64,000 nt of DNA. Source: Planococcus citri. Lineage: Eukaryota > Arthropoda > Insecta > Hemiptera > Pseudococcidae. The notes below the pieces were generated by a model. It was given only the letters and a program-made list of their open reading frames with translations, was not told where the DNA came from and made no database searches. This document shows, piece after piece, positions 13,701-27,350 of the stretch; position 1 is the first letter of the stretch, and every line of letters starts with the position of its first letter. Where the stretch lies: positions 53,878,001 through 53,942,000 of the forward strand of contig NC_088679.1 in the NCBI RefSeq assembly GCF_950023065.1. The letters are read 5' to 3'. Position numbers and translations under genes: made by a program.

Positions 13701-15384
13701 CGGTGAGAAAAAAAGAACGCGCGAAACGTTCGTTCCACTTGTCGATATCGTCTACTACGAAGTACCGATTAAACGTTCTTTCAACTATAACATGGCTCGT
13801 CTAGGTAAATCTTGTGGGACGTAGGAAATGTGCACTCTTGTTCCCCTCTTGTATCGTCTACCAAAGTCTGGCTCTGGTGTAAGTATGGTGGTACATTACA
13901 TTACTATAATACTCTTCTCGAGAGTACGTTCGCACGCGTTAATAGATTCCAAACAGTAGTTTCCGATGCACCTGTGTATATTACCTTTAATATGGGGGAT
14001 TTGTAAAAATCTACGTGCCTACTACCTGCCTACTAGTACGAACGTACATACATATTATGTATGTATATGCGACATGCGTTTTCTTCGATGAGTTAGACTT
14101 GAATTAGAAATTGAGAAAGATTTACGCGTAATTTCTCGCAGGTACTCGTAGGTTTCAAAAGATGCGATTTCGATTTAAATTCCGATCTTACAAGCTAAGT
14201 ACTTTACCTACCCATAATTCAATGGATATGATTTTTCTGTACCTCTTTCCACTCTCCTCTCACTGAATAAAATTTTACTCGTATGATTCGAGTATTAAGA
14301 TTTCAAGAGCTTGGCGAAATTTCAAAATCAAAGAAATGAATACCTACGTAGGTAAACAATTCAATCTACTTTCTTGTTTCGTTTTTATTTTCAAGACCGA
14401 GAAAAGTATTTTTCAAGGTCATGATAAATATTGACCGATATTTTCACGCGTATTAAAATGAGCGAGTATTTTATAAATAGCCAGCCTATACATACCAATA
14501 AATACAGAAGCTCACGCTAGGATGCCTTTAGACTCGCTCTGATATGATAATTACCGTTAAGGCGTCCAAATGAGCCGAAGAAATGAATAGAGACTTCGCT
14601 TTGCCATCGAGAAGGTTTTACTTGCAAATCTCGTATAGTCTTTGAATGGTGAAAAAAATTTTCTAGTTTCGCATTCGTGTTGAATTTCTAAAAGCTCACT
14701 TTGAAAACGTGAACGAGACAAGACGTATTGATTTCATTAAACTCGCAAACTAAGCACCGATATCCTGTTCGTACACGCTGCTAGAGATGCTAGTTGCAAT
14801 TTAAATAATAGGATGGTAGTACAGTATCTGTAGCTAATCACGATCGAAAGATGATTGTGAAGATTACGAGTAAAGGTCGTCCGCCCATTTTCTATATGTT
14901 TAATACTGTAGATAGATACGTACATAGGTCTAGGTACGTGGTTTCCAATCCTCGTAAGCTATTATTAGTAAATTAAAAATTTAACGGTGTTAAATAGACG
15001 TCCACTGCGTCGAAAGATGATTCCCTTTTTTAAAACTTGATTTAATGAATGTTGAAGAATAATTTTTATTTATTTAAACTAATTCCTACGCCTATAGGTA
15101 TTTAAGTAGTGTACTTGAGTATCTAATTTTTTCTCATGCTCCTCTCCCCCTACTCGTTCTCCAATCATCGAAAACTTTTTCACTGTCAAACAAAAAACAA
15201 AAAAATTTAAATTGAAAAACTTTCATTTTCTTATTAAATTCGTACACTTCTACAATTTTTCATCCATTTTCAATATGACTTCCAGAATATTATTAGGTAT
15301 TGGTATTACGTAGTTTCTGTTCGTCTTTTTTAAAGATAGAAATGTTATTGAACTTGGGATATTTTTGGATCGTGGGGGGAAAAA

Positions 15385-16110
15385 TGTTGGAGGAGTTTGA
15401 CAAAATTCAGTGGAAACCTTTATTTTTGAATTGAAAGTGACCCAAAACTATTGTAGCTTCGGTATTACCCCCGGAGAGGAAATAAAGGTCCTCAAAGAGA
15501 GGACACATTTTCAGCAAAAAAAATCATTTTTTTTTGCTCTAATCCCTACTCAACTTGTTTTGGAAAAAATGACCCAATTCTAAAAGACAGTATTTGTGAT
15601 TCTGTGTCGATCTGGGTCGTTTCTATCAAAATCCAAAACCACTTTTGGGGGTTTTCTGAGTAGTTAAAAATTTGAAAATCGTATACGAATATTTTAGGTA
15701 AATTCGTGTTTTGAAAATTTTCTCCTCTCACATATTTCGCATAAATTATGTAAAAACATCGAAAGATATCATTTCTGAAACTAGAAGAATATTTAGAATT
15801 CATATCCGTGCAAATTTTTTCGTAATCATTGTTCATTTTGAAAAATTGAAAAAATTGTGTTTTTTAAAAATTATTTTTCTTGATTTTTTGAAATTTGAAC
15901 TACTTATTGATGAAAAAATTCACCTACTACCATTTGGAACTGAGTCGTTTATTCCAAAAGCCATTTATTTCGAAAATTATTATGCTTCCTCTTTGGGAGC
16001 CTATACCTCCCTTAAAGAGGCACCTCTGGAGCTAAAAATTTTTCTGGGTGACTTCAAACTCAAAATGGAAATCTTCACTGGATTTAATCAAAATCCTTCG
16101 ATCATTTTTC
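15385..16110. repeat. Inverted pair of an interspersed repeat (family A)
   Basis: Plus-strand copy about 15385-15690 (AAATTCAGTGGAAACC..., GACCCAAAACTATTGTAGCT); inverted copy about 15900-16110 (AGCTAAAAATTTTTCTGGGT). The two alternative-frame ORFs here (96 aa minus, 137 aa plus) lie across the inverted arms and are repeat-derived. Confidence 0.6.
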
Positions 16111-16689
16111 TTGATCCATCTTAAGATGACATAGGCTACTGATGTTACTTTAAAACGTCAAAAAATTGAGATGATCTGAATTGAAAATATAAAAATTATG
16201 AAAATAGCGCATACTTTTTGTCAAAATAGTGAAAGAAACAACTATAGGTACACTTAATTTTTCGACATTCCAATTAACGAAAATATCTTTATTCTTTTAG
16301 GTAACATTTTTTTTGGTACAATTTTTCGATTTTTTTCTGTATTTAAAATTTTTAATTTTATTGTTGTATATATTGTTTTTTTTTTTCAAATTTTCCTCTT
16401 TCAAAAAAAATCCAACCATGATGAAAAAAATCATTATTCAATTTTATTAAAATATGGTACAGAATACTCAGCAGCACTTGATATGAATATTTTTCCAATT
16501 TTTGAGACATTTTTTGGTATGTTTCTTTTTTTAAGGGGGGGGGGGGGTTATTTCTTAAATCTACTACCTATTGAGGATTTATTAAGATTTTGAAACTGCC
16601 TCAATTTAAGAACATTTGAACATGATTCGACTTTTATTATCAGAGCTTTGAAAAAAAGTGTCAAAAAACACACAGAGCCAAGTTCCTTC

Positions 16690-17020
16690 CTAAATTGTTC
16701 ATAATCAATATCAAAGGATTGTTTCCAAATTCGGTGGAAATCTTCAGTTTGAATTGAAAGTCGCTCAGAAAAATTTATAGCGCTGGATGTGTCCTTTGGA
16801 GGGAGATATGCGGGGTCTGAAATTTTTTTTAATTGATTTTTTTCGCTCTAGCCTTTATACCCAAACCGGTTTTGGAAAAAAACGTTCAGTTTCAAAAGAT
16901 ATTGGTAGGCACCTAGTATTTGAGATTAGTTATTGCTGTAAAAATCCAAAATCGCTTTTAGCGTTCTTACTGAACGATTGATAATTTGAAAATCACGTAT
17001 TTTTGAGCTTAAAATGTCGT
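16690..17020 (+). repeat. Interspersed repeat family A, second location
   Basis: AAATTCGGTGGAAATCTTC, GAAAGTCGCTCAGAAAAATTT and TTTTTCGCTCTAGCCTTTAT align with 15.4 kb and 53.4 kb, about 70% alike by eye. Confidence 0.5.
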
Positions 17021-17738
17021 GATGTTGAAAATATTTTCTTTTTGGATGAATTGATATAAAAATTGTGTGATTTACTTACCTATGTATGTCAAAAAAATTT
17101 TCAATATCGAAATATTTTGAAAAATTTTGAAATAATATAAAACTTTTGGGACACGAACCTGAAAATTAGATTCCTTTATCTTCTTGAAGCCATTTGGCCA
17201 TAATTTCTTGCCGGGGTCTATCAAATTTTCAAAAAAAATTGAAAAATGGATGAACCTGAGCTCATCTGGGATTACCAAGATACATGGATTTTAATACTTC
17301 ACTTGAGAAATTCATCGGATTTTTACAGCCCCCATCCCCTCTAAAGGGATAGTGAGTGATCGTCTCTTGAAATTGGAGAACTGTCTGGAACGGATTCTTG
17401 GGGTCCAAAGAGCTCAAAATATACTTATCAGGATACGAGATTTCAATGAAAATTTTCCAACTCAAAGTGGCCAAAAATTCGCCGAAATTGCAACGTCACT
17501 ATTCAAAGTGTTTTTTGCAAATTCACGGAAATGCTGTAGAACTTTTGCTGCAACAGATTTGGAATTTTTCATTTTACGAATAGATATTTGATGTGATTTT
17601 TAAAACCGCCCGTCACTTTTTTGCGCAAGTGTTTGATCATCGATACAATATGTATTATCGAACACCGATGCCCGCTCAGGATGCAATTTGTAATCGACAT
17701 TAAAATAATTGCGAAATTTCGAATTTGTATGTTTATAG

Positions 17739-17870
17739 ATGCGGAAAAGGACGACGTTGGATAATCTCGAATATCGATTCTGGAATCACACGGCGAGATG
17801 TTATGCAAACTGTATCGGATTTGGATTGAAACCACTACTAGACAAAAATTACCCATTTATTATGAAATAA
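17739..17870 (+). CDS. Candidate 43-residue ORF, possible terminal exon or retrocopy fragment
   Basis: Reads MRKRTTLDNLEYRFWNHTAR then CYANCIGFGLKPLLDKNYPF and IMK, stop at 17868-17870. It is preceded directly by TTTATAG, a possible acceptor, and an AATAAA overlaps the stop (about 17866-17871). Base composition and codon use are more balanced than the flanks. No family recognised. Confidence 0.2.
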   Translation: MRKRTTLDNLEYRFWNHTARCYANCIGFGLKPLLDKNYPFIMK

Positions 17871-19261
17871 AAAATTGTGCTGGTATTTTGAAAATTAAAA
17901 TTGCTCGTTAATGTCGAACGCGTAAGTAACTTGATAATTTCAGTGGGTAAGTAATGTTTACTTGTTAGGTCGTTAATTCCATTTGCTCATGTCTCGTTCC
18001 GCTATTTTATCATTTCTCACCGTTTATTCTAGTTCTTCTCCGCACCTTTCTCTTTTTTCTTCGTCGCGGTACATTTTTTCGATATGCAGACTTTGTTTGT
18101 TGTTTTTTCTTTCTTTCTCTCTCATTTCTCAAACAGATCATATAATATTGAATTCATCATACTCGTACTTGAGTTAGGCTAATTCGAGATTGAGCTATGC
18201 GCTTGGTAAAGGATGCGAGGAATTTATCTATCACTATTGAATTATTACATAAAAATAAGTAATCTTTATTACGATTACGACGCGCGATGTGTACCTATGT
18301 AAATTTACTTTCGATGTAGGTAATTTGCATGCTTATAATGAGAATTCGATTCAAGATGTATTGTTCGACAATGGATTTTTCGCGTAGGGTATACACGTAT
18401 ACGTACTATATCTCTGCGAGTAAAATGGCAGAGAGAAATTTTAACAATTTTGATTATTCGCCTAATGAGTTTATTATAAAATGGTTGTTGATAGGTGTTT
18501 TAAAAAGTATATGTACATTTTAGAGGAGATTATAAAAATGGCGTTATTATAATGTGATGCAATGGCGTTTATCTAAACTGTGAATTTAGGTTAGCGAGAA
18601 TTCGCGCCACAGGTAGAGATGATTTTTTTTTGAATAAATTAATACGTGCTCGGTTTAACGCTACTTGGAAAATATATCTGCATAGTATAGGTAGGTATAT
18701 GTAGTTTTAATAATTGGCGTATGTATATTATGCAGGTATCTTCTCTTCTTCTACTTGGAGTAGGTACATTGTTTTGTTGTAAAAGTCTCGAACAAACGGT
18801 AGGTAGAAATTTTCTAAACGTAGTTAGTTATGAAATTAAGAAATTGTCTACAGTGAGTGTACTGCATTATTTTTCTATACGAAGTACCTACCGAATTTAA
18901 TTTTTATGAACCATGGTGTGGTAATTAAGACAATGAGAGACTACATGTGGCGAACGAAAGTGATAGTGGATTTGCCATCTTTGTCGCCGTACGATGGTCA
19001 AGTTATGAAATTTCGCCAGGGTTTCTGACAGTTTTTCCAAGATGATGTACCGTTGTAGTCTCCCTACAATGTAGGTCTGAGTATATGACAATGTTAGTGG
19101 TGTGATTCCTTGTCTTAGATGTTTGATAGCTAGTATATTTTACAGTTGACTGAAATTAGTGAAAATGACGAGGACCTGAAACCGTTGTTGGAATAAGGAA
19201 CGATTAAATACCGATGGTTTTTCTCAAAAATCGATTTTTCTGAATTTCTCATGAAAAATTC

Positions 19262-19625
19262 GATTTGAAATTCCATAATGTAGAGACCATGCAAACTCCA
19301 AAAATCAATTATAAATTTTGTAATTGAGAAGCCGTGATAGCTTCAAAAATTGATGTGAAAATACAGACATAATTTGAAGGTCATGCAAGCTTCGAAAATA
19401 AATTTTAAATTTCCTAATTTGAACAAGGCTATGCGAGCTCCAAAAATTAATTTCAAATTCCATGGCGTAATTTTGAGGCTATACAAACAGCGAAAATTGT
19501 TTTGTAATTTTGTTATTTCGAGGCCATGTAAACTAATTTTAAGGACTTGCAAGCTTTCAAAAATCAAATTGTAATTTTGAAAATTGGAGGACATGCAAAC
19601 ACCAAAAATTAAATCGAATTGAAAT
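19262..19625 (+). repeat. Degenerate tandem repeat, ~47 bp unit, about 8 copies
   Basis: The core CCATGCAAACTCCAAAAATT recurs at 19287, 19332, 19381, 19429, 19479, 19523, ~19546 and 19591, separated by AATTTTGTAATTTGGAGG-like spacer. It directly precedes the 30 bp minisatellite. Confidence 0.75.
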
Positions 19626-19635
19626 TTCACTGTCT

Positions 19636-20148
19636 AAACTCTCAAGGTTTTCTGGTCATTGACCCGTCTGTCAGGCTTCCAAAGGTTGTCGGTCCGCTTG
19701 TCTGACCTATTAAGGCCATTGACCGGTGTGCCTGCGCTCTCAAGGTCACTGATCTACCTGTCTAGCCTCTCATTGTCGTCTGTCTGCCCTCTCGAGGTTG
19801 TCGATGTGCCTGTTGACTTTTCAAGGTCGTCTGCCTGCCTGTCTGGCCTCTTCAGGTCATTGGCATGTCTGTCTGGCTTCTCAAGGTCGTCCGTTGACAT
19901 ATCTGGCTTCTGAAGGTCGTTGACTCGGCTGTCTGTCTTCTAGATGCCGTTTTGTTTTCCTGTCTGTTCTCTTCAAGGTCATTGACCTGTCTGTCTGGCA
20001 TTCCAAAGTCATATGTCTGCCTGTCTGGCTTCTCAAGGGAGTTTGTCTTCCTATCTAGCCTCTTAAGGTCATTGACCCATCTTTCCGGATTCTGAAGGTA
20101 GTCTGTCTGCCTATCGAGTATCCGCTTTTCTGGCTTCCCAAAGCTCTA
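19636..20148 (+). repeat. Minisatellite, ~30 bp unit, ~16 degenerate copies
   Basis: Unit approximates AAGGTCRTTGACCTGTCTG plus TCTGGCTTCTC. It is GC-richer than its flanks and, because the unit is a multiple of three, gives an 84-residue open frame (19659-19913) with a ten-residue period (LSGFSRSSVC-like). I read that frame as a by-product of the array, not a gene. Confidence 0.85.
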
Positions 20149-20164
20149 AAATGCAAATTAAAAT

Positions 20165-20310
20165 TTCTCATTAATTTGGAGGCAATGCGGGCTCCATAAT
20201 TCAATTATGTACGTATAAATTTTGTAATTTAAAGGTCATGGAAACTCCAAAAATTGATTTGAAATTTCATATTGTGAAGGCGAAGCAAACTCCAAAAATA
20301 GATTTTCCTG
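20165..20310 (+). repeat. Further copies of the ~47 bp repeat, right of the minisatellite
   Basis: GGAGGCAATGCGGGCTCC, AAGGTCATGGAAACTCC and AAGGCGAAGCAAACTCC recur at ~50 base spacing, so the minisatellite sits inside one longer array. Confidence 0.65.
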
Positions 20311-20540
20311 GTAAGATAGGTGAAATGGCTCTGTTCATGGATTTGGAAAATTATGATGGATTATTGTTGTGTACCTCTAAAAAAAAATTTAGACCCAAAA
20401 AATCGCGCCCCATTCCACCCTCTTTGGACAATGTAGCTAAAAACGCGTTTTTTGCTAGAAAAAAATCTATATCTATGAGCATTAGATGTAAAATTTAAGT
20501 TCCACTGGGAATCTGTAGAGAAAGGGTGGGTCTTTAGACA

Positions 20541-21190
20541 CAATTTTTTTCAGCATTTTTCATCACAGTGGTTGAGGTAAAATTGACAAAAGAAAACTTT
20601 GAGCCGCAATTGCTCCAGACTGAAAAGGGCTACACAAAAAAATTCTCCACTAAAATGTGTATTTTGAAGAGTACTTTCTACCAACATAAGAGTTGAATAA
20701 AAAAAACTGTTTGTAACCTGGTCAATGGTCATTTTTTCAAAAAACTTCTCAAAATATCCATTTTTTACATTTTTTAAAAATTTTTGCAAAAATATGCAAA
20801 AAATCGAAAAATTATCATACAACAGCTAGAAACGTGAATTTGAGGGTTTTTGAATATTTTCCTTCGATCTAGCATTACTGCATCAAAATTTGAGTGTACC
20901 AGTACCACCTCTGAAGGTTACCCCAATAAAGTACATAAAGCTACTGTAAGGCGTTATTTTAGTAATAATTTGCTTCTAATATGGAGTGTGTTGGCACACA
21001 CAATTCGTTGGGAAGTGTTTTTGTGAAATTTTTGACACTTTTTGGGATTAAAATTTTGCGCTGAAAAATTGTTTGTTCTATGCATTTTTACGCATTTTGT
21101 ATAACTTATTTTTGGCCAAAAAACACAACAAATGGGTATTTTGAGAGGTTTTTTGAAAACGTGAGCACGTTGCAGACAATTTTTACCAGG
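20541..21190. repeat. Inverted pair of a ~150 bp AT-rich repeat
   Basis: The left copy (about 20700-20822) read on the minus strand and the right copy (about 21060-21190) on the plus strand share GGGTATTTTGAGAGGTTTTT-like sequence; their frames give the matching peptides NGYFEKFFEKMT and NGYFERFFENVS. About 240 bases separate the arms. Confidence 0.5.
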
Positions 21191-21204
21191 AAAGGCCTTT
21201 CGTT

Positions 21205-21292
21205 ATTTGATGACCATGCAAACTCCAAAATCAAGTTGAAATTTTGTAATTCGGAGGCCATGCAAGCTTCAAAAATTAATTTTACTGAGCAG
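21205..21292 (+). repeat. Two isolated copies of the ~47 bp repeat
   Basis: GACCATGCAAACTCCAAAAT and GAGGCCATGCAAGCTTCAAA with the AATTTTGTAATT spacer between them. Confidence 0.6.
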
Positions 21293-21299
21293 GCTTTAT

Positions 21300-24200
21300 A
21301 AATTAATTTGATGCTTCGATATTGGTCACAACATTAGTTAATGTAGTCTTATTCTTTTTCTACAAAAAAGACTAAGCCTATTAGATCTCATTCTCACGTT
21401 AGCTTTTGTGAAACTTGATTATTGTCAATGGATGTAAGGTAGATAAGAATGATTTGTAATTGAACGCCATCATCATCCCGCATATAAAACGATAGATTTA
21501 TTTGCTTGTAAAAAGGCTTACTTATAAGATATAACCTAACGTCAGGTCAAACGTACTTACCATAACACCAAGTTTAAGAATATTCTTCAATCGATGACAG
21601 TTCAGCCTATTTAAGAACTTGCTGTTTTCTACATAACATTATCTCCCATTATGTGCAAAAACGTAGGCTAAGTAGACCTATTCCGAATGTAAGGCATTTG
21701 ATGAGAAGATGCGCTGTACAAATTCTCCATATTATACAGTAAAATATTTTTCCAAAAACAGAAAGTCATTTTCTGTACATATTTGAAAAACTTTCTCCTA
21801 TTACCTATTACACAAATATTTGCATTTCCATGTTACTCGTATAAAAACGCAATAGTCGATAAATCACTGGTTGCGATTTATTCTAAACATGAGCTTACTC
21901 CGCATGTACCGTTTACATTTGAACAGGATGTCTATAAAGTACGCCTTTGGATTTTTTTTCATTTTCTCAGATGTTTTATAGGGTTGTAGGTAAGCATATT
22001 GAACTTTAGCAAGAGAGATCGGTTTGATGTTTTGTTTTTTGTCTTTCTCAAAAGTCGGTCTCAATCAACTATTCCTCCCTTCTACATATTTTGGGTATTC
22101 ATGTTACTCTTATCCATAGGCTACTGTTCCTATATTTTGAAAAAATAAAAAATAAAATACCCTAATATGACTGGTGGATATTTCTAGTTTGCGATTCTAC
22201 AGTACCAACCCCTTCAGTCCGTTTTAAAAATTTTATGTGAATAATAATTTTGGAGAAATTATTTTAAAAACCTTCCATGTGATAAAACTCTGAGTAGGTA
22301 TGTATGTACATACTTGAAATTATGAGGATAATGAAAGTTGTTAATGCTCAAAATAAAAAAATGTTTGAAAATTGTAAGTTTTCCGAGCTTGGCGTGAATA
22401 ATGTTTTGAATGTCATTGAATGAAAAGCGATAAGTTCATTTAGGGCTACAATTTGTTCATTTTTTGACGTACTACTCATTTTCTTGATCATTTATTTTCT
22501 TTGATTCGTGATTTTTTTCAAAAAAATCTATTCATAGCTCCTTCAATTTGCAAAGAGGCAAGAGCTCCCCTGATCAACCTTTTCTCACTTTTTAATGTAT
22601 TATTCAATTCATTCATATCTTCAACAGACACTCGACCTTCAATTTTGAAAATAGGCAACATTTTCACCCAACCTTTTAAAAAATGGTTTTCGGCAATACT
22701 TTTTTAAATCCTAAACTTTCATTTCGTTAACTTCTTTCTTGCACGTTCAAATTGAAACGAGCGCGAGAAACAAAAATCAGAATCCAATCAAAATTCTTCC
22801 TACAAAAATATGATTTGTGAAATCACCTGACAACGTAGTTCATATACCTACACAAAGAGAAATTCAAATGTAAAAACTACACAAAACGTTAATTATTCGT
22901 TATTGAAAAATGAAGTGAAAAAAGATATCTTACAGATAAAAAAAATTAAACGATACGCTCAAATAAGTTGAAAAAAATCTTATCGTTGGTCGAACATTTA
23001 GCGAATTTCATGTGATGTAAATCACACGTCTCGAATAATTCGGCTTTAGAGTAGAAGAATAAACCGGTCGAATACAAATTTAAAAACATGCAATTAAAAA
23101 ACTTGTTTCTAATAATGTTAACAATGATGATTAATTAATGTCTGTAACAATGTCGTTCTGCCCATTTTTTTTTCTATTTTCTCAAAAGTAAGTATTCTGG
23201 TACCTATTTGAAAATGAGTACCTAAAAAAAATGATAGTTTATAAGTTTTTCGATTAAAGTCACTCGTATGTACCTAGTCGTGTAAAAGAAAAAAATGGCA
23301 AAATTATTGAACAGTGTGTAGATTAGTAATATAGCTCATTGTCTTTAAAACTAAATCCTACTGTACTTGACATTGCCCACTTTCATGAACAACGATGCAT
23401 ATACAGAGAAATGCCTAGCTGGTTACAGGTTTTGCGTACAGATACGTAGGTAAACGTATACTGTTTACATATTATCAATGTGTCGGGTAATAACAGTGAT
23501 AAAAAGTTCAAGATAGTTAATGTATCCTATAATATCGGGAAGACCGACAATGGCCTTGCGACCTTTGGTGATCTTCGAAGGTACGGTCACGACAGAACGC
23601 ATCGCGAATTTAAATGAAGTTTCGATTTTCTCATTTGAAACGATCATCGAGTTAAAACCGATATAACTCAATATTTTTCGAGAAAGTAATTTAATTAAAT
23701 ATATATTTAAAGAAAGTAAAATATTTAATAAGTGCGGGTTTGCGGTAGGTTTTAATTATACCTAGATATGTTTTCCAATAACCGTGTATACTTACTTATT
23801 TAATATGCAAGTTGCAAGTGTGAGAATTTACAAGATGTTTTAGATAACTTCGATTTTTAGATGTACTAGGAGATATTGGCGTATTCTTTTCTACGTTTTT
23901 CTATTCTTTTCTGCCTATTTCTTGAGTGTTTAAGTTAAGGACATAGGTTTTGAACCAGGCCAAGAATTTATTTCCGAAAAAGTTCATTGTTTTGTTAGGG
24001 TTTTGGTACACTTTTAGCAGGGTAAAATAGAAGAATCGATTCAAGTTGATTTTTTTCAATTTTTTCTTCAGTCTCCTGATCAATCATAACGTTTAATTGT
24101 TCAGCTCATCATCGCAAACCTATATCACTCGCTGGAGCGTGATGGGGGGGGGGTAACAACTCACATTGCTTTCTTGGCTCAATCTTTGGAATTTGCATGT

Positions 24201-24480
24201 TACGTATAGTAAAGCTTCGCAGTGTTTGGCTGGGAATCATTTTTTAAAGATGTATTAAAACTTTTTTTTAAATCTCCAAAACCAATTTTCAAATTTTGAA
24301 TGTGACTCTCTCGCCAATATCAAAAGAATATTAAAAAATGTACCACCAAACCTATAATTTTAAGTCCTACATTTAATTTTTAATTTTTGTTAAATTTAGA
24401 AAATACAAATTCGGGTCATTTTTTTACATCAAAAAATCGAAGCTTGATCAGATTGAGATGGAAAATAACATTTTGGTCTA
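21300..24480. other. No supported gene
   Basis: Short ORFs only. A CpG-richer patch at 23520-23680 has a 68-codon minus-strand frame without recognisable motif. Confidence 0.5.
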
Positions 24481-24890
24481 TACCTTGTTTTCGACAACGT
24501 TTATAGATTGGTAGTTGTTTCAAGCCCTTCGGAAGGCTCCTACAGATTTATTTAAATTTTGAAAAAATTGTTGTAAAAAGGACAAGATAAAATTTTTTGC
24601 AGTTTCAGAAAAATTATCATAAAAATAGCTAAAATTTATTACGAACTTGAACGTATCATTTACCCAACTTATATTCTGAAAGTTTTCAAAAATCCCTTCA
24701 GACTGTTCAACGTTTTGATTTAATCCTTCCTTTTCGAGAAGTGAAAATTTCAAGAATCCGCTGGAGCCTTAAGAATTATTTGAAATGAATATCACTGATT
24801 TTGGTGTTCAAAAAAAAAAAAAAAAATAGAGTATGAAGCAAACTTCGGCTTTTTACGTTGATGTGTTCGTTAACAACAAATTTTCCTTTC

Positions 24891-24922
<32 letters not shown>

Positions 24923-25080
24923 GGATAAAGTTTCGAATTTGAACTAGCAAAACCATTTATTTCAAAAATTTATTTCTAAATTTACCAAAAAAGTTAAATT
25001 TTCTCTTTGGCTTTTTTAGGTCAATTTTCTCATTTTTGGAAGATCCAACACTTCGGATCGAATCAAAGCTACCTCCAATC
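24480..25080. repeat. Repeat family B copy with long poly-A tracts
   Basis: CGGAAGGCTCCTACA at ~24529 and CGCTGGAGCCTTAAG at 24760, then TTTTTACGTTGATGTGTTCG as in the 5.5 kb copies. A-runs lie at ~24811 and ~24894. Confidence 0.5.
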
Positions 25081-27350
25081 GATTCAGGAAAATGAAAATG
25101 GAGTATGCCCAAAATTTCAGCAATCTACATCAATTTGATCAATTTTTTAGTTTTTCAAGCAAAAAGTTAGGTCAAATTTAAATTTTTTTTAAATTTGTTT
25201 AAAATTGAAAAATTAAATTCAGCTCCTATTTAGCTTGATGACGGCGGTGTTTTTTGGATGTTTTTTCAATTTTTTTTGGTCCGGTTCAAAAAATTCCATC
25301 GGTTGAGAGAAGTACAATGTACTTCTGTAGTAAGCATTTTTTATGTTATCTTGGACATTGAATTGGAATTTTCATCAATAGGTATAATATTAAAAGGTTT
25401 CCAATTTATCAACTAACTGTATTTTTTGAAAATAATTTGAAAAAGAAAGAGATTAAAAATCGTTAAATATTGAAATAATAAAACTACAATTATTGTTGAA
25501 AATTATTATGCAGATCCAGATTGACGCGTAAAATATTAAAATTGATAGATAACAACTTCGGTACTATCTAATCTACGTTTTCATGGAACTGTTGCATAAA
25601 TTCAAGAAAAACTGAGAAAACATAAGCAGATGAATAGATCATTCAAATTTATTGCACTGACCATAATCAAAAAATAGATTAAAAGGTGATGCAATTCAAG
25701 TGGTTCCCAAAAATTCGACGCAGAAGTGCTAAAAAATCAGATATACCTTCGGAGCACACACCTTTAGTATCTTACCTAAGCTACGTACAATCTACATACG
25801 TACGAATACTTTGTTCAATGAGTTGATAAATGTTTATTTTTCAAAGTTTGGTGCATACTTTCAGCGTTCAAAAATGATTTTAAAAAACCACACAGACAAA
25901 AAGGCCCTAAATTTTGGATTTTTTTTACCTATCTGTTATTTTTTTCGGTGCATGAAACATCAAAATAAAATCACGAATCCATATTCTTAATAAATTCCAT
26001 AAAAACGCAGTAAAATATTCGTTCATGAGCTTCTTATTTTCAAACTTGAAGATGAATGATCTCTTTCAAAATTTTCATCACATTATGGATAGGTATACCT
26101 TTCCTACAAAAAGAAGACGTATTATTCGGATAAATCTCTAAATAATGACAGGCTTGAATCAATTTTTCGTACCCTTCTGTCTGTCTATCTCTACTTAGTA
26201 GGTACCTACCTTCCTGTATCTACGAATGTACCTGTCTATTCAAAATTCGTGTCTGATGTAAAGAATGTGTGTACTGTGTACCTATAAGTAAAGGTGAAGT
26301 GTTACACTGACGTCGGATAGTTTTACTGTCATTCCGCACCTACCTAGTTGGTAGAAAAACTCACAAACGTATTTACTTATGTATACCTATACTAATATCT
26401 TTGCGAGCCAATCATTTGTATGGAGATTCGTGATTTTATTCTCACGATCGTGATAGAAAAAAAGAAACACTTTCATACGCGAAGTGAAGTAGATATTTAT
26501 TTACGTAGCGACGAGATGTCATTGTGTAAAAAAATAAATGTAAAAAAGCGTTTCAACTAATGCGATATTGTCGTCGTGCATTTGAAATTAGTTTCATGCT
26601 ATTGCCATTGAAAACCTAACTTTTCTACGATTTTTCAATTGTTCTTAATCTTAATCATTTTTTCTGTGCAGAAAATTTCGGAACGAATCTGCGTCACTTT
26701 TTTTTTAGCCCCCACGCGCACCACGTGGTGAGGGTTTTTTATTGAAAGAAAATATTTACATACTTGAATCCAAGACTAAGTTTAAATTAATTGCCCTGTC
26801 TATTCAAAAAATAGAAAAATTGCCCCTCTTCAGAACCTCGACCAAATTATACTATGTTGGAAGTGGCCACCCGAAAAAAAATTGACAACGCCACCATCAA
26901 AATGATATCAAATAACGTATCTGTAACCTACATTCATTGAAATTCAATATTTTAAAACTCGAATCAAAAAATTTTTTTAAATTTTGTGTTTCCATTAGAA
27001 ATCGATTCTGCTCGTACAAAAAAACCTAAAGAAATACAAGTAACAGCACCGCCATTCGTATCTGCTTTTTCAATTTGAACTAGTTCGAACGTTTAAAAAA
27101 TGTTGGCCTGTGCCTGTACTTCCTAACTCGGCAATAATTTGTACACGGATAGTATTTAATTTGCCTACTCTATTTTCTTGAAGGGAGAAATGTAAGTATA
27201 ATCAATTAAGATGACTGTTCCATTGTTCTATAAACTAATAATGTGCAATAATCAGTGCCTTCGACAAGGGGGAGTGAGATAATTTGCTTCGGAACCGCAT
27301 TTTCTAGAAGTTTTCGTTTTTTGAAAGACGTTTGTCAACTTTATTTTCAG

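Noticed and set aside
15546..16124. Overlapping 96- and 137-codon ORFs
   Set aside because: They run across the inverted arms of repeat family A and are low-complexity.
23465..23671. 68-codon minus-strand ORF in a CpG-richer patch
   Set aside because: Reads like protein in part (AMRSVVTVPSKITKGRKAIV) but has no splice context and no recognised family; left unannotated.
26705..26740. GC-rich palindrome ACCACGTGGT with an E-box
   Set aside because: Single short palindrome with no partner or gene nearby; not enough to call a regulatory element.
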